Shown here piece by piece: positions 8,150 through 18,888 of a DNA stretch of 64,000 nt; position 1 is the stretch's first letter; every line of letters starts with the position of its first letter. The stretch is from an uncultured Ruminococcus sp. GTDB lineage: Bacteria; Bacillota; Clostridia; Oscillospirales; Ruminococcaceae. Position numbers and translations under genes: made by a program. The stretch spans positions 1 to 64,000 of the forward strand of contig CAMCRP010000004.1 in the NCBI GenBank assembly GCA_945877315.1. The letters run 5' to 3'. Below the pieces are notes generated by a model. It had not been told where the DNA came from. It searched no databases and saw only the letters and a list, made by a program, of their open reading frames with translations.

Positions 8150-10120
8150 ATGAAGGGTAAAAAGTGGACGCTGTTCAAGCTGGTTTCGATGCTGCTGGTG
8201 ATCGTTTCGATGTATTCGGCGTTCAATGTGGCTTCGGTCAGCGAGGTAAGGTTCTGGATATGTCTGGGACTGACTGCCTGCACGTCAATAGCGTATCTTG
8301 CGCTGTTTATCGCATCTCAGCAGAATCTTCACACGTTTCTCACGGAGATGAAATCTCAGATAAATCTCACTGAAAGGGATTCTCTCTATAAATTTCCCGC
8401 ACCTGCCGCCATTATCGACAAGGAAGGAAAGATAATCTGGTACAATATCGCCTTCAATGAGCGGATATATGAGCATGATGCCTTCGGTATGGACATTGAG
8501 CGTCTGACGGGCATCAGCATTGAAAAGGCTCTGAAGTCCCATGAAGGTGCTGTTGACTATTTTTCGGGGGATTACCGCATTACCGCTGTTGTCACCGATA
8601 AGGAGAATACCGACCTGACGCTTATTTGCTTTGAAGATGTCAGGGATTATCTCAAGCTGAAAAAAGAGGTTGACGAGAAGCGACCCGTTGTCATGATGAT
8701 AATGGTGGATAACTACGACGACCTGTTCTCGGACATTAAGGAGTCGGAAAAGGCACATATAAACATTCAGATAGACAAGGTTATGGAAGGCTTTTCCGAG
8801 GAAAGCGGCGGACTGGTCAGAAAGATCTCCAACGACCGTTTCATTGCCGTTGTCGAAAACCGTTATCTAGAAAAGCTTTGTGCGGGACGGTTCAAGATGC
8901 TTGACAAGGCAAGGGAGATAACCGTGGGCGACCGTATGACCGTAACTCTTTCCGTAGGCGTCGGACGTAATGCGGACACCATCTCCGAAAGCGAGCAGCT
9001 GGCAAAGCAGGCTCTTGATATGGCTTTGGGACGAGGGGGAGATCAGGCGGCTATCAAAAATCCCGACGGCGCCTTTGAGTTCTTCGGGGGCGTTTCCAAG
9101 GGCGTTGAAAAGCAGACAAAGGTCAAGACGAGAATTATTTCCACCGCACTTTTTGAGCTGGTAAAGCAGAGCGAAAAGGTGTATATAATGGGACACCGCT
9201 TCGGCGATCTGGACAGTCTGGGAGCGGGTACGGGACTTTGCGGTGCAATTGCCTCAACGGGCAAATATGTCCGTTTCGTGGTGGACAAAAGCAAATGCCT
9301 TGCAACGCCCATCATTGACAGGCTTACGGAAAATCTGGAGGAGGACATTTTCATCTCCCCCGATGAAGCGGTTGCGGAGTTTACCGAAAAATCTCTGCTT
9401 ATCATTGTAGATACGCAGAACAAGGACATTCTCGAAAGCAAGGAGCTTTACGAAAAGGCAAAGCAGATAGTTGTTATCGACCATCACAGAAAGGTGGTAA
9501 ACTATGTTGACAACGCTGTTATCTTCCATCATGAGCCTTATGCCTCCTCCGCTTCGGAAATGGTGGCAGAGCTTATCCAGTATCTTACGGGAATTGAGAA
9601 GCTTTCCTCCTATTACGCCGATGCCATGCTTGCGGGAATTACCCTCGATACAAAAAATTTCATTATGCGCACGGGTGTGCGTACCTTTGAAGCGGCGGCA
9701 TTCCTCAGAAAGCTGGGGGCTGACACCGTGGCGGTCAAGAAGCTGTTTGCCAATACCGCTGAGATATACAAACGCCGTTCGGAGCTTATTGCTTCGTCGG
9801 AGATATACAAAAACTGCGCTGTTGCCATTACCGACAGGGAGTGCCCCGACATACGCATAATAGCGGCTCAGGCGGCGGACGAAATGCTCTCCATTCAGGG
9901 CGTGGACGCTTCCTTTACCGTCTATATGCAGGGCGGTGCCGCCAACTATTCCGCAAGATCCTATGGTGCTATCAATGTTCAGATAATTATGGAAAAGCTG
10001 GGCGGCGGCGGTCATCAGACTATGGCGGGCGCAATGATACGAGATATTTCTCCCGAAGAAGCTATGAACAAGCTGCTTGCCGCTATTGACGAGTATGTTG
10101 AAAGCATAAGCGCAAGCTGA
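8150..10120 (+). CDS. gdpP: GdpP-type cyclic-di-AMP phosphodiesterase
   Basis: A membrane-bound DHH/DHHA1 phosphodiesterase that degrades c-di-AMP and so affects potassium, osmotic and cell-wall balance. Two TM segments (about 8-62) precede a PAS-like region, a degenerate GGDEF-like domain (about 170-300), the DHH domain ([13 protein letters not shown] near 348, DTQNKD, VIDHHRK near 443) and DHHA1 with [11 protein letters not shown] near 620. Length 656 is normal for GdpP. It lies between rnj and rplI, as in many Firmicutes, where gdpP-rplI-dnaB is a conserved order. Confidence 0.95.
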   Translation: MKGKKWTLFKLVSMLLVIVSMYSAFNVASVSEVRFWICLGLTACTSIAYLALFIASQQNLHTFLTEMKSQINLTERDSLYKFPAPAAIIDKEGKIIWYNIAFNERIYEHDAFGMDIERLTGISIEKALKSHEGAVDYFSGDYRITAVVTDKENTDLTLICFEDVRDYLKLKKEVDEKRPVVMMIMVDNYDDLFSDIKESEKAHINIQIDKVMEGFSEESGGLVRKISNDRFIAVVENRYLEKLCAGRFKMLDKAREITVGDRMTVTLSVGVGRNADTISESEQLAKQALDMALGRGGDQAAIKNPDGAFEFFGGVSKGVEKQTKVKTRIISTALFELVKQSEKVYIMGHRFGDLDSLGAGTGLCGAIASTGKYVRFVVDKSKCLATPIIDRLTENLEEDIFISPDEAVAEFTEKSLLIIVDTQNKDILESKELYEKAKQIVVIDHHRKVVNYVDNAVIFHHEPYASSASEMVAELIQYLTGIEKLSSYYADAMLAGITLDTKNFIMRTGVRTFEAAAFLRKLGADTVAVKKLFANTAEIYKRRSELIASSEIYKNCAVAITDRECPDIRIIAAQAADEMLSIQGVDASFTVYMQGGAANYSARSYGAINVQIIMEKLGGGGHQTMAGAMIRDISPEEAMNKLLAAIDEYVESISAS

Positions 10121-10182
10121 TAAAGAATTCACCTGTTCTCCCGTATTATCGGGGAAATTTAAAAGCGAAAGGACGATATAAA

Positions 10183-10629
10183 ATGAAGGTTATTTTTACA
10201 CAGGACGTTAAGGGCTCAGGCAAAAAGGGCGAGGTAAAAGAGGTAGCCGACGGTTACGCAAGAAATTTCCTTATCGGAAAGGGTCTTGCCGTTGAAGCAA
10301 ATGCAAAGAATATGTCCGATCTGGCGGGCAAAAAGGCTTCTGCCGAGCACAAGGCAGAGGTGGAAAAGCAGAATGCTCTCGATCTTGCTGAGAAGCTCAA
10401 GGACAAGAAGGTAGTCTGCAAGTCTAAGGCAGGTCAGGGAGGAAAGCTTTTCGGTGCCGTTACTGCGGGAAATGTTGCAGATCTGGTCAGCGAGCAGCTG
10501 GGTATCAAGCTGGATAAGAAGAAGATCTCTCTTTCCTCCGAGATAAAGTCCTTCGGTACATACACTGCCGAAATAAAACTGCTTGCGGGCATTTCTCAGA
10601 AGATAACCGTTGAAGTTATCGAGGGATAA
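10183..10629 (+). CDS. rplI: 50S ribosomal protein L9
   Basis: L9 binds 23S rRNA near the base of the L1 stalk. The N-terminal signature ([19 protein letters not shown], then DGYARNFL) and the 148-residue length match the family, with the C-terminal domain after a lysine-rich helix. GAAAGGA lies before the ATG. It follows gdpP by 62 bases and precedes dnaB. Confidence 0.97.
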   Translation: MKVIFTQDVKGSGKKGEVKEVADGYARNFLIGKGLAVEANAKNMSDLAGKKASAEHKAEVEKQNALDLAEKLKDKKVVCKSKAGQGGKLFGAVTAGNVADLVSEQLGIKLDKKKISLSSEIKSFGTYTAEIKLLAGISQKITVEVIEG

Positions 10630-10651
10630 TAGTTCTTTGTTCCCAAACGTG

Positions 10652-10682
10652 GGGCGGTCGCCGACCGCCCTTATATTTTCGT
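10652..10682 (+). terminator. Weak terminator or attenuator hairpin after rplI
   Basis: GGGCGGTC (10652-10659) pairs perfectly with GACCGCCC (10663-10670), followed by TTATATTTTC. The broken T-tract suggests partial termination, allowing read-through into dnaB. Confidence 0.5.
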
Positions 10683-10706
10683 GCAACCTTTTTAGGGAGG
10701 GGTAAA

Positions 10707-12056
10707 ATGGAGCTTAGCGATTTTTCGGGCAGAGAGGTGCCATACAGCTTAGAAGCTGAACAGACCGTTCTCGGTGCAATGCTCATTGATTCCGAGGTGC
10801 TGCCGACGGTTATGGCACATCTTAAAACGGAAAGCTTTTACGTGCAAAAGCATCAGGAGCTTTACGGCGTTATCATCAGGCAGTTTGGAATGGGCGTGGA
10901 GGCTGACATTATCACCGTTCTGAACGAAGCGGTCAAAACGGGCGTTTTTGAGGACCCCGCAAGCGGCAAGGAGTATCTTGTAAAGCTGATGAACGAGGTC
11001 CCTGCCGTTTCAAATGTCGAAAGCTACTGCAAGATAGTCGAGGAAAAATACTATATCCGTTCGCTGATATCCGCTTCAAAGGAGATAGCCGAAGCCGCTG
11101 CGGACGGTCAGGAATCGGCGGAAACGCTTCTTGATTTCGCCGAGCAGAAGATATACGATATTCGTCAGGGCAAGGAGATAGACGGACTTACCCGTATCGG
11201 TGATGTTATCATTGAAGCATACGACAGGCTGGGAAAGATCTCCGGTCCCGACAGGGACGATTATCTCGGCGCAAAGTCGGGATTTGTGGGGCTTGACAGC
11301 ATTATCACGGGACTTAACCGCTCCGACCTTATTCTGCTGGCTGCCCGTCCCGGTATGGGAAAAACTTCCTTTGCGCTGAACGTTGTAACAAACGTCTGCC
11401 GTTTTTCTCCGGGACGTGAGGTGGCTGTTTTCTCGCTGGAAATGTCCAAGGAGCAGCTGGTAACAAGAATGTTGTCCGCAGAAGCACTGGTAAACTCCAA
11501 CAGCCTTTTAACGGGCAGACTTGACGGAAACGACTGGGGAAATATTGCCGCAGGTGCGGACAGACTTTCTCAGATGCCCATTTATCTTGATGATACTGCG
11601 GGAATCACGGTGGTTCAGATGAAGGCAAAGCTTCGCAGGCTGAAAAATCTGGGGCTTGTGGTAATCGACTATTTGCAGCTCATGAGCTCGGGACGAAGGA
11701 TAGATAACCGTGTAAACGAGGTTTCGGAGATAACAAGGCAGCTAAAGCTTATGGCGAAGGAACTGAATGTCCCCGTTATTACACTTTCGCAGCTGTCACG
11801 AGCGGTAGAGTCGAGAACGGATCACCGTCCCGTGCTTTCCGACCTGCGTGAATCGGGTTCTATCGAGCAGGACGCTGATATTGTTATGTTCCTCTATCGT
11901 GAGGGCTATTACAATAAGAAGGCACCCGACCTTACGGTTTCCGAGTGTATCGTTGCGAAAAACCGTCACGGCGAAACGGGCACGGTAAATCTCCGCTGGG
12001 ACGGTCAGTATACGAAATTTTCATCAATCGAAACAAGAGGATATGAAGAACCGTAA
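10707..12056 (+). CDS. dnaB: Replicative DNA helicase DnaB
   Basis: Hexameric helicase that unwinds DNA at the replication fork. It has an N-terminal DnaB domain (SLEAEQTVLGAML near residue 12), then a RecA-like domain with Walker A ARPGMGKTS near 212 and Walker B VIDYLQLM near 318. Length 449 is normal. GGGAGGGG precedes the ATG. Its stop codon overlaps the tilS start (TAATG), implying translational coupling. Confidence 0.97.
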   Translation: MELSDFSGREVPYSLEAEQTVLGAMLIDSEVLPTVMAHLKTESFYVQKHQELYGVIIRQFGMGVEADIITVLNEAVKTGVFEDPASGKEYLVKLMNEVPAVSNVESYCKIVEEKYYIRSLISASKEIAEAAADGQESAETLLDFAEQKIYDIRQGKEIDGLTRIGDVIIEAYDRLGKISGPDRDDYLGAKSGFVGLDSIITGLNRSDLILLAARPGMGKTSFALNVVTNVCRFSPGREVAVFSLEMSKEQLVTRMLSAEALVNSNSLLTGRLDGNDWGNIAAGADRLSQMPIYLDDTAGITVVQMKAKLRRLKNLGLVVIDYLQLMSSGRRIDNRVNEVSEITRQLKLMAKELNVPVITLSQLSRAVESRTDHRPVLSDLRESGSIEQDADIVMFLYREGYYNKKAPDLTVSECIVAKNRHGETGTVNLRWDGQYTKFSSIETRGYEEP

Positions 12057-13381
12057 TGAACAGGCTGCTTGAAAAGGTATGGGACGCTATTTCGGAATAT
12101 TCTATGGCTTCTGCGGGAGAAACGCTTGTCTGCGGGCTTTCGGGCGGTGCGGACAGCGTTGCTATGCTCATTTCGCTGAAAGAATTGGGATTTTCGCTGA
12201 CGGCTGTTCATGTAAATCACGGTCTGCGTGGAGAGGAAAGCGACGGCGACGAGGAATTCTGCCGAAAGCTGTGCGCTGAAATGGACATTCCTTTGACGGT
12301 TTTTCACGCCGATGTTACGGGATTTGCCAAGGAAAAATCTCTCGGAACGGAGGAAGCCGCCAGAATTCTCCGATACGGATATTTTGAACAATCAGCGGGG
12401 AATTCTGCCAAGATCTGCACCGCTCATACCCTTTCCGACAGCGCAGAAACCGTCCTCTTTAACCTTTGCAGGGGAACGGGTGTCAAGGGGCTTTGCGGGA
12501 TCCCGCCTGTTCGGGGGAACATTATTCGTCCCCTTATCCGCTGCACACGGGAGGACGTGGAGGATTATCTCGCCGAAAAGGGCAGATCCTTTGTGACCGA
12601 CAGCACCAATCTTACCGACGATTATTCGAGAAATAAGATACGCCACGACGTTATCCCCGTTCTTCGGAAGATAAACGGCGGATTTTACTCTGCGGTTTCC
12701 TCGCTGACATATGCTTGTGAGGAGTATGAGGACTTTGCGGAAATGTCCCTAAAAAGGGCAATTGCGGAAAACGTCCCCCTTTCGGATATGCACCCGCTGC
12801 TGCGGAAAAAATATATTGCGTCCCGATTGAAGGAGCGAAATATCCCCGTAAATGCAAGGCGGCTGACGGAGCTTTCCGAGCTTGTCACAAAGGGCGGAAG
12901 AATTCAGCTTTCGGGGGATATTTTTGCCGTTTGCAGGGGCGGACGGTTTGAGATAAGGGAGGAATTGTCCGCTGACATTCCCGAAATGCGTTTTCCGCTG
13001 AAAATCGGTGAAAATGAGTTTTTGCAAGGAAAAAAGGTCATTGTTAAGTGTTCAACAGATGAAATTTTTAAGAAGAATGCAAATGTTCAAAGTAAATTAA
13101 CAAAGTTTGCTGTGGATTGTGATAAAATACAAGGTGAAGCGTTTTTGCGTACCAGAAAAAACTGCGGCGGCATTAAGCTGGTCGGCAGCGGTCACACAAG
13201 AAGCGTTAAAAAACTTTTCAACGAATACCGTCCCCCATTGTCAGCTTATGAAAGAAGTCGGGCGGTATGTATCGAGGACGATAACGGTCTTATCTGGGTG
13301 GAAAGGCTGGGGGCTGCCGACAGAGTTCGGGCAGATGAAAATTCGTCATCGGTATGGGAAATTGAGGTAATATATGAATAA
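12056..13381 (+). CDS. tilS: tRNA(Ile)-lysidine synthetase
   Basis: Modifies C34 of tRNA-Ile(CAU) to lysidine with ATP and lysine, changing its decoding from AUG to AUA. The N-terminal PP-loop motif SGGADS lies near residue 28, followed by HVNHGLRG and the TilS central and C-terminal domains (VERLGAADRVRADENSS). Length 441 is typical. The ATG overlaps the dnaB stop, and the end overlaps hpt by 8 bases. The pair tilS-hpt-ftsH is a conserved Firmicute arrangement. Confidence 0.95.
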   Translation: MNRLLEKVWDAISEYSMASAGETLVCGLSGGADSVAMLISLKELGFSLTAVHVNHGLRGEESDGDEEFCRKLCAEMDIPLTVFHADVTGFAKEKSLGTEEAARILRYGYFEQSAGNSAKICTAHTLSDSAETVLFNLCRGTGVKGLCGIPPVRGNIIRPLIRCTREDVEDYLAEKGRSFVTDSTNLTDDYSRNKIRHDVIPVLRKINGGFYSAVSSLTYACEEYEDFAEMSLKRAIAENVPLSDMHPLLRKKYIASRLKERNIPVNARRLTELSELVTKGGRIQLSGDIFAVCRGGRFEIREELSADIPEMRFPLKIGENEFLQGKKVIVKCSTDEIFKKNANVQSKLTKFAVDCDKIQGEAFLRTRKNCGGIKLVGSGHTRSVKKLFNEYRPPLSAYERSRAVCIEDDNGLIWVERLGAADRVRADENSSSVWEIEVIYE

Positions 13382-13931
13382 AGCCGATGTTGGTATAAAA
13401 AATGTTCTCTTTTCAAGGGAACAGCTCACGCAGCGAATTTCCGAGATGGGCAGGGAAATAACCGAGCTTTATGCAAGCTCTCCCAATAAGCTGCTGATAA
13501 TCACTTTGCTCAAAGGCGGGGTGGTGTTCACCTCCGACCTTATCCGTCATATTGATCTGGAATGTCGGGTGGAATTTATTAAGGCGTCCAGCTATGCGGG
13601 GACGGAATCTACGGGAACGGTGAATATCTATCTGCCGAGAGAGCTTGACAGCCTTGAGGGGTATGATGTTCTTATTTCCGAGGATATTGCGGACACGGGA
13701 CTTACACTTTCCGAGCTGGAGAAAAAGCTTCTGGAAAGAAAGCCCGAAAGCCTGAGAACTGCCGTGCTCCTCAACAAGCCTTCCAGAAGAAGATCGCCCT
13801 TTAACCCCGATATGGTGGGATTTGAGATACCCGATCTGTTCGTTGTGGGCTTTGGTCTTGATTATTGCGAAAAATACAGAAATCTTCCATATATTGCGGA
13901 GATGTCTGAGGAATATATAAATAAGGAGTGA
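13374..13931 (+). CDS. hpt: Hypoxanthine phosphoribosyltransferase
   Basis: Purine salvage enzyme that makes IMP or GMP from hypoxanthine or guanine and PRPP. The PRPP-binding motif [17 protein letters not shown] lies near residues 97-113, with the VEFIKASSY segment upstream and the C-terminal [17 protein letters not shown] typical of HPRT. Length 185 is normal. It overlaps tilS upstream and ftsH downstream, so it is translationally coupled. Confidence 0.95.
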   Translation: MNKADVGIKNVLFSREQLTQRISEMGREITELYASSPNKLLIITLLKGGVVFTSDLIRHIDLECRVEFIKASSYAGTESTGTVNIYLPRELDSLEGYDVLISEDIADTGLTLSELEKKLLERKPESLRTAVLLNKPSRRRSPFNPDMVGFEIPDLFVVGFGLDYCEKYRNLPYIAEMSEEYINKE

Positions 13932-13936
13932 ATAAT

Positions 13937-15940
13937 TTGTCAAACAAAGGAAACAAGGGAATAGCTGCGTTTCTGACCGTGGTGCTGCTGTTTTTAGTGG
14001 TAATGGTCGCAGTGCTGAAAATGTCCGAGAAGGAAGAATCTCCCTATAAATATTCGGAGATAATGCAGTATTTCGATAACTATCAGGTCAGTGAGTACAC
14101 ATTTGACCTGGGTACGGGCGAGCTGATAATGACCGTTGAGGGTCAGGAGGAAAAGATCGTCTACAAGGTTCCGAATGTCAACGTGTTCATTAACGAGATA
14201 CAGGGCGACAATGAAACCTATCGTGAGGAATACAACAAGCTGCACCCTGATGCACCGCTGGTTCAGGACTACTATAAGATAAGGGACAATTCATGGCTGG
14301 TAAACGTCCTGCCTATGGTAATTCTTATTGTAATGACCATGGCGCTGTTCTTCTTTATGATGCGTCAGGCGGGCGGCGGTACTAAGATAAACAATTTCGG
14401 CAAGGCTAATATCAAAAATCAGCCCAACGGCAAAAAGACGCTGTTTGCCGATGTTGCAGGTGCCGACGAGGAAAAGCAGGAGCTTGAAGAGATCGTCGAT
14501 TTCTTGAAAAATCCCAAGAAATACACCGAAATGGGCGCAAGAATTCCTAAGGGCGTTCTGCTGGAGGGTCCTCCGGGTACAGGTAAAACTCTGCTGGCAA
14601 GAGCCGTTGCGGGTGAAGCGGGCGTGCCGTTTTTCCCCATCTCAGGCTCGGACTTCGTTGAGATGTTCGTGGGTGTCGGCGCATCAAGAGTAAGAGATCT
14701 GTTTGAAACAGCTAAGAAAAATTCTCCCGCTATCGTTTTCATCGACGAGATCGACGCCGTTGGACGTCACAGAGGTGCAGGTCTTGGCGGCGGACATGAT
14801 GAACGTGAGCAGACACTTAACCAGCTGCTTGTCGAAATGGACGGTTTCTCGGGCAATGAGGGCATTATCGTTATGGCAGCTACAAACCGTAAGGATATCC
14901 TTGACCCCGCACTTCTCCGTCCGGGACGTTTTGACCGTCAGATAATGGTAAATTATCCCGATGTTAAGGGACGTGAGGAGATACTCAAAATTCACACCAA
15001 GAACAAGCCCCTTGCTCCCGATGTAAGCCTTAAAACTATCGCTCAGACCACAGCGGGCTTTACAGGCGCAGAGCTTGAAAATCTCGCAAACGAAGCCGCT
15101 CTTCTGGCTGCCAGAAATAACAGAAAGGCAGTTACCAAGGAGGATATTGAGGAGGCGACTATCAAGGTCATCGCAGGCCCCGAAAAGAAGAGCCATGTTG
15201 TTACTCCCGAGGAAAAGCGTCTTGTTGCTTACCACGAAGCGGGACACGCAGTTGTTACCTACTATATGCCCACTCAGGACAAGGTGCATCAGGTCACCGT
15301 TATCCCCAGAGGTTCGGCGGGCGGTATGACTATACATCTCCCCGAAAAGGAGCCTTCCTTCCTGAATGTTACAGCAAGAAAGCTGAAAGAGGAGATAATC
15401 GTCTGCATGGGCGGACGTGTTGCCGAGCAGCTTATTATGGGTGAATGTACGGCGGGTGCTGTCAGCGACCTGCAGCGTTCCACAAAGCTTGCAAAGGCTA
15501 TGATAACCAAGTACGGCTTCTCCGAGAAGCTGGGTCCTGTTGTTTATGCGGACGACAATGACGAGCCCTTTGTGGGTATGGATTACGGTCACAGCAAGGG
15601 TCATTCCGAGAAGATACAGGCTGAGATAGACAGTGAGGTCAGAACCATCATCGACGAGTGCTATGAGCGTACCGTTAAGACACTCAACGACCATATGGAC
15701 GACCTGCACAAGGTTGCAAACTACCTTATCAAGCACGAAAAGATCGACGGAAAGAATTTTGAGCTTCTTATGAAGAACGAGCTGCCCTTAGATGATGAGG
15801 ACACAAAGGAAGAGATCGGTCAGAATTTAGATGTTACCGTTGATGATAAGACGGAGATGTCCGACGAAAATACAGAGATCGTTTCCGAGGAAACAAAGCC
15901 CGAAGAAACCGTTTCAGACGAAAATCCCGAAAACGAATAA
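13937..15940 (+). CDS. ftsH: ATP-dependent zinc metalloprotease FtsH
   Basis: Membrane-anchored AAA+ protease for membrane-protein quality control. Two TM helices (about 8-25 and 118-138) flank a small external domain. Walker A GPPGTGKT, the SRH region and zinc motif HEAGH follow, with a Glu/Asp-rich tail of about 50 residues. Start choice: AAGGAG at 13923-13928 gives an 8-base spacing to the TTG at 13937. The upstream GTG at 13928 overlaps that Shine-Dalgarno and is unlikely. The gene directly follows hpt and ends at a strong terminator. Confidence 0.94.
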   Translation: MSNKGNKGIAAFLTVVLLFLVVMVAVLKMSEKEESPYKYSEIMQYFDNYQVSEYTFDLGTGELIMTVEGQEEKIVYKVPNVNVFINEIQGDNETYREEYNKLHPDAPLVQDYYKIRDNSWLVNVLPMVILIVMTMALFFFMMRQAGGGTKINNFGKANIKNQPNGKKTLFADVAGADEEKQELEEIVDFLKNPKKYTEMGARIPKGVLLEGPPGTGKTLLARAVAGEAGVPFFPISGSDFVEMFVGVGASRVRDLFETAKKNSPAIVFIDEIDAVGRHRGAGLGGGHDEREQTLNQLLVEMDGFSGNEGIIVMAATNRKDILDPALLRPGRFDRQIMVNYPDVKGREEILKIHTKNKPLAPDVSLKTIAQTTAGFTGAELENLANEAALLAARNNRKAVTKEDIEEATIKVIAGPEKKSHVVTPEEKRLVAYHEAGHAVVTYYMPTQDKVHQVTVIPRGSAGGMTIHLPEKEPSFLNVTARKLKEEIIVCMGGRVAEQLIMGECTAGAVSDLQRSTKLAKAMITKYGFSEKLGPVVYADDNDEPFVGMDYGHSKGHSEKIQAEIDSEVRTIIDECYERTVKTLNDHMDDLHKVANYLIKHEKIDGKNFELLMKNELPLDDEDTKEEIGQNLDVTVDDKTEMSDENTEIVSEETKPEETVSDENPENE

Positions 15941-15947
15941 AAAAACA

Positions 15948-15987
15948 GCGGCATTCGGCGGAAAAACCGAATGCCGCTTTTGTTTTT
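15948..15987 (+). terminator. Terminator between ftsH and the convergent esterase
   Basis: GCGGCATTCGG (15948-15958) pairs perfectly with CCGAATGCCGC (15967-15977), then TTTTGTTTTTTT. A-runs upstream make it usable from the minus strand as well. Confidence 0.9.
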
Positions 15988-15998
15988 TTGCGGGGATA

Positions 15999-17042
15999 TT
16001 ATTGCATAATACCTCTGATAAAGCCCGAAAGCTCTCTTGCCATTTCTTCGTCCTCGGGAATTCTGGGGTGACCCGGGGTGGCTGCGCCGTTTCTGGTGAA
16101 AACGTTGTGATAGGTGGGAATGCCCTCCGCACGAAGCTCATTTTTCAGTTCTTCAATGCAGTCGTCCCATGCCTTGTCGTGCATAAGCAGGGTAGTGGTC
16201 AGGACGTATTTTGCGGTGTAATAGTGGGAATGGAGAGTTTCTACCATCTCTTTATAGCGGGTTTTCCATGCGGTGCGGATTGCGGGGGCATTGATGTCCC
16301 TGTCGGGCTTGCCCTCCTCATGATTGTCGTTCTGACCGATGGCAATGATAACAATATCGGGGGTGTAGCGGGTGAAATCCCAATTGGTATAGCCTGCGTC
16401 TTTAATGTAGCACTCCTTGTCAAAGGTGGTTTCCAGACCGATCGTTTCGGGCATATTGAAATATCCTGTTCCGTCAAGCAGAGCAATGCCGCCCTGAGAA
16501 TTGTTATGTATCTGAGCGTTCAACATTCTTGCGGTCATCATAACAAAGCTGTAATATGAATTGTCGTAGATGCTGTCGTGGTTTTCGGGGTCGCATTTGC
16601 CCACATTGTCAACCGCCATGGTGACTTCTCCCGCACATACGCTGTCGCCGAACACTTCAAGCTTTAGCTTAGGCTTTTCGGGAGCATCAAGCAGTTCTCC
16701 GTCAAGTTCAAAGCCTTTGAAGGTGAGAATGTGGTTGCCGCCTGCGTGTACTTTGTAGACCGTAACGATATGCTCTCCGCCGCTCAGGTCAAAGGAATAT
16801 TCGGTGTCCTTGCCGATATTTTCCTTTTCAAGGCGGATAGGCTTCTGCGGTTCGCCGTCAACGATAAGTCCTACGGAAAGGGTTCCCCAGCTTCTGCGCT
16901 CGTTCAGGATAAAGCCGATATTTTCCGCATTAACACGCATGGTAACGCTGCTGCCGGGGTAGTACATAACTGCGCCTTCCTCCGAAAGCGCAATTCTGCC
17001 CTCGTAGGACAGTCTTTTATCATTTGGTTTGATTGTCAGCAT
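15999..17042 (-). CDS. CE2-type SGNH carbohydrate esterase
   Basis: Resembles carbohydrate esterase family 2: an N-terminal beta-sandwich (about 1-115) followed by an SGNH hydrolase domain with FGDSVCAGE (nucleophile Ser), GQNDNH and the C-terminal GHPRIPEDEEMA carrying the catalytic His. CE2 enzymes remove acetyl groups from xylan or other glycans. No signal peptide is visible, which is unusual for a xylan esterase and suggests action on imported oligosaccharides. The ATG at 17042 has GGAGG 7 bases upstream; the frame stays open upstream but without a ribosome site. It is divergent from a GH9 gene. Length 347. Confidence 0.82.
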   Translation of the reverse strand: MLTIKPNDKRLSYEGRIALSEEGAVMYYPGSSVTMRVNAENIGFILNERRSWGTLSVGLIVDGEPQKPIRLEKENIGKDTEYSFDLSGGEHIVTVYKVHAGGNHILTFKGFELDGELLDAPEKPKLKLEVFGDSVCAGEVTMAVDNVGKCDPENHDSIYDNSYYSFVMMTARMLNAQIHNNSQGGIALLDGTGYFNMPETIGLETTFDKECYIKDAGYTNWDFTRYTPDIVIIAIGQNDNHEEGKPDRDINAPAIRTAWKTRYKEMVETLHSHYYTAKYVLTTTLLMHDKAWDDCIEELKNELRAEGIPTYHNVFTRNGAATPGHPRIPEDEEMARELSGFIRGIMQ

Positions 17043-17084
17043 TTTTGTACCTCCGTAACAAATTTTGTGAATACCGATATAGTT

Positions 17085-17113
17085 ATTATACCACATAAGT
17101 GGAGAATGTTCAA
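17085..17113 (-). promoter_or_regulatory. Promoter of the CE2-type esterase
   Basis: Minus strand TTGAAC (17108-17113), 17-base spacer, TATAAT (17085-17090). A second -10-like TATAAT for the divergent GH9 gene is at 17168-17173 but lacks a good -35. Confidence 0.8.
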
Positions 17114-17223
17114 GCAAAATTTATTAAAAGTTCCAATTTTGCGGTTTTTATAGTGACTGCTATGTTATATAATAATAACACGGATTTTATGGTAGATAAT
17201 AATCGGTCGGGTGAATAGTAAGT

Positions 17224-18888
17224 ATGAAAAATAAGATATTAGTAAATCAGCTGGGCTATCTGACAACAGGATATAAGACCGCAGTTTACGCCGCTTCATC
17301 GGGTGACAGCTTTTCGGTATGCTCCGCAGAGAGCAATAAAACAGTATTCAAGGGACATATGTCCGAGGCAATGTACGATCCCATAGCGGGGGAAAATGTC
17401 CGCAGGCTTGATTTTTCCGAGCTGACCGACGAGGGAATTTACTATCTGAAGATAGGCACAAGACGTTCGCCGAAGTTTGAGATATGCGGTGAGCCTTACA
17501 GAGATCTGAAAAACACCTTGCTGAAAAGCTTCTATTTCAACCGCTGCGGTGAGGAGCTTACAGAGGAATTTGCGGGGGAGTATGCCCGCAGAAAATGCCA
17601 TTCACAGCCCGCTTCATTGTACGAAAATGAAACCGTTAAGCTGGACGTCAGCGGCGGCTGGCACGATTCGGGAGCATACGGAAAGTACGTTGTTTCCGCA
17701 TGTACGGCTCTGGCGCATCTGCTGAATGCTTACAGGCTGTTCCCCGATTCTTTTAAGGATAAGGTGAATATCCCTGAGTCGGGAAGTGATATTCCCGATA
17801 TTCTCTGCGAATGTCGGCATGAGCTGGAATGGCTGCTGAAAATGCAGGCAAAGGACGGCGGCGTGTATCACAAGGTATGCGCAGCCAAGGAAAATTCGGG
17901 CTTTGTTATGCCCGATGCGGACACGGAGAAGCAGTTCGTATTTCCGAAATCTCACGGTGCGGCAGCTGCCTTTTCCGCTTGCACTGCACTTGCTTCGGGT
18001 ATTTATGCGCAGTTCGACGGGGAATTTGCCGAAAAGCTGAAAAATGCCGCATTTTCGGCATGGGTATGGCTGGCAAATCACCCTAAATTTGAGAAATTCG
18101 TAAATCCTCACGGCGTTGAAGGCGGCGAGTACAGCGATGATAATTTCACCGACGACCTTGTTTGGGCTGCCTGCGAGCTGTATGCCGTAACGGGGGACGA
18201 GGGCTTTGCCGAGATAATTTCCGACAATTACGGTGAAACTAAGCTGGCGGGCTTTGATTGGCTGAATGTGGCAGGCTTTGGCTCGCTTACATATCTTATC
18301 TGCGACCGTCCCAAGGATACGCTGGTGCTTAACACAATGGCGGGCAGATTTAAGTTTATCGGGGACTATTTTTCGTCAATGGCGGGCAGCAACGGATTCG
18401 GTGTCGCAAAGGATAACAACAGATTTCTCTGGGGCAGCAATATGACCGTTTTGTGCTACTGCATGACCCTTGCATGCAGCTATATCCTCCACGGAAATGA
18501 GGATTATCTCAGGACGGCGTCTTCCCATTTTGACTATATTCTGGGAAAAAATCCGCTGGGAGTGTGCTATATAACGGGAATTACGGAGAATTCCTGCCGT
18601 CACCCGCATCATTATCAGTCGGCAGCGGACGATGTGGACGATCCAGTTCCCGGGCTGGTCTGCGGCGGTCCCGATATGCTCAGAAGCGATGATTACGCAA
18701 AGTGGCATATCCCGAAGGGTACCGCTCCCGCAAAGTGCTATGTGGATAACGAGTTCAGCTATTCAACCAATGACACCACTATTTATTGGTGTTCGCCTGC
18801 AGTGTTTGCTTCTGCGTTTTTTGAAGAGCTGGGACGTGACCCGCAGCTTAAAAGAGTCAGGGAGATGCTGGGGGGACAGTCAAAGTAA
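17224..18888 (+). CDS. GH9 family protein with substituted catalytic residues, cytoplasmic
   Basis: Clear GH9 architecture: an N-terminal Ig-like (CelD_N) domain (about 1-85; ILVNQLGY start), then the alpha-barrel domain. GH9 normally cleaves beta-1,4-glucans or cellodextrins by inversion. Two conserved sites differ: the usual DAGD motif near residue 142 reads DSGA, so the catalytic-base Asp is Ala, and the C-terminal N-E-x-x-I-x-W motif reads NDTTIYW, so the acid Glu is Asp. Other landmarks (GEYSDDNFTDDLVWAA, HHYQSAADD) are kept. There is no signal peptide, so it would act inside the cell. It could be a low-activity enzyme, a binding protein, or a subfamily with a different base. Confidence 0.85.
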   Translation: MKNKILVNQLGYLTTGYKTAVYAASSGDSFSVCSAESNKTVFKGHMSEAMYDPIAGENVRRLDFSELTDEGIYYLKIGTRRSPKFEICGEPYRDLKNTLLKSFYFNRCGEELTEEFAGEYARRKCHSQPASLYENETVKLDVSGGWHDSGAYGKYVVSACTALAHLLNAYRLFPDSFKDKVNIPESGSDIPDILCECRHELEWLLKMQAKDGGVYHKVCAAKENSGFVMPDADTEKQFVFPKSHGAAAAFSACTALASGIYAQFDGEFAEKLKNAAFSAWVWLANHPKFEKFVNPHGVEGGEYSDDNFTDDLVWAACELYAVTGDEGFAEIISDNYGETKLAGFDWLNVAGFGSLTYLICDRPKDTLVLNTMAGRFKFIGDYFSSMAGSNGFGVAKDNNRFLWGSNMTVLCYCMTLACSYILHGNEDYLRTASSHFDYILGKNPLGVCYITGITENSCRHPHHYQSAADDVDDPVPGLVCGGPDMLRSDDYAKWHIPKGTAPAKCYVDNEFSYSTNDTTIYWCSPAVFASAFFEELGRDPQLKRVREMLGGQSK

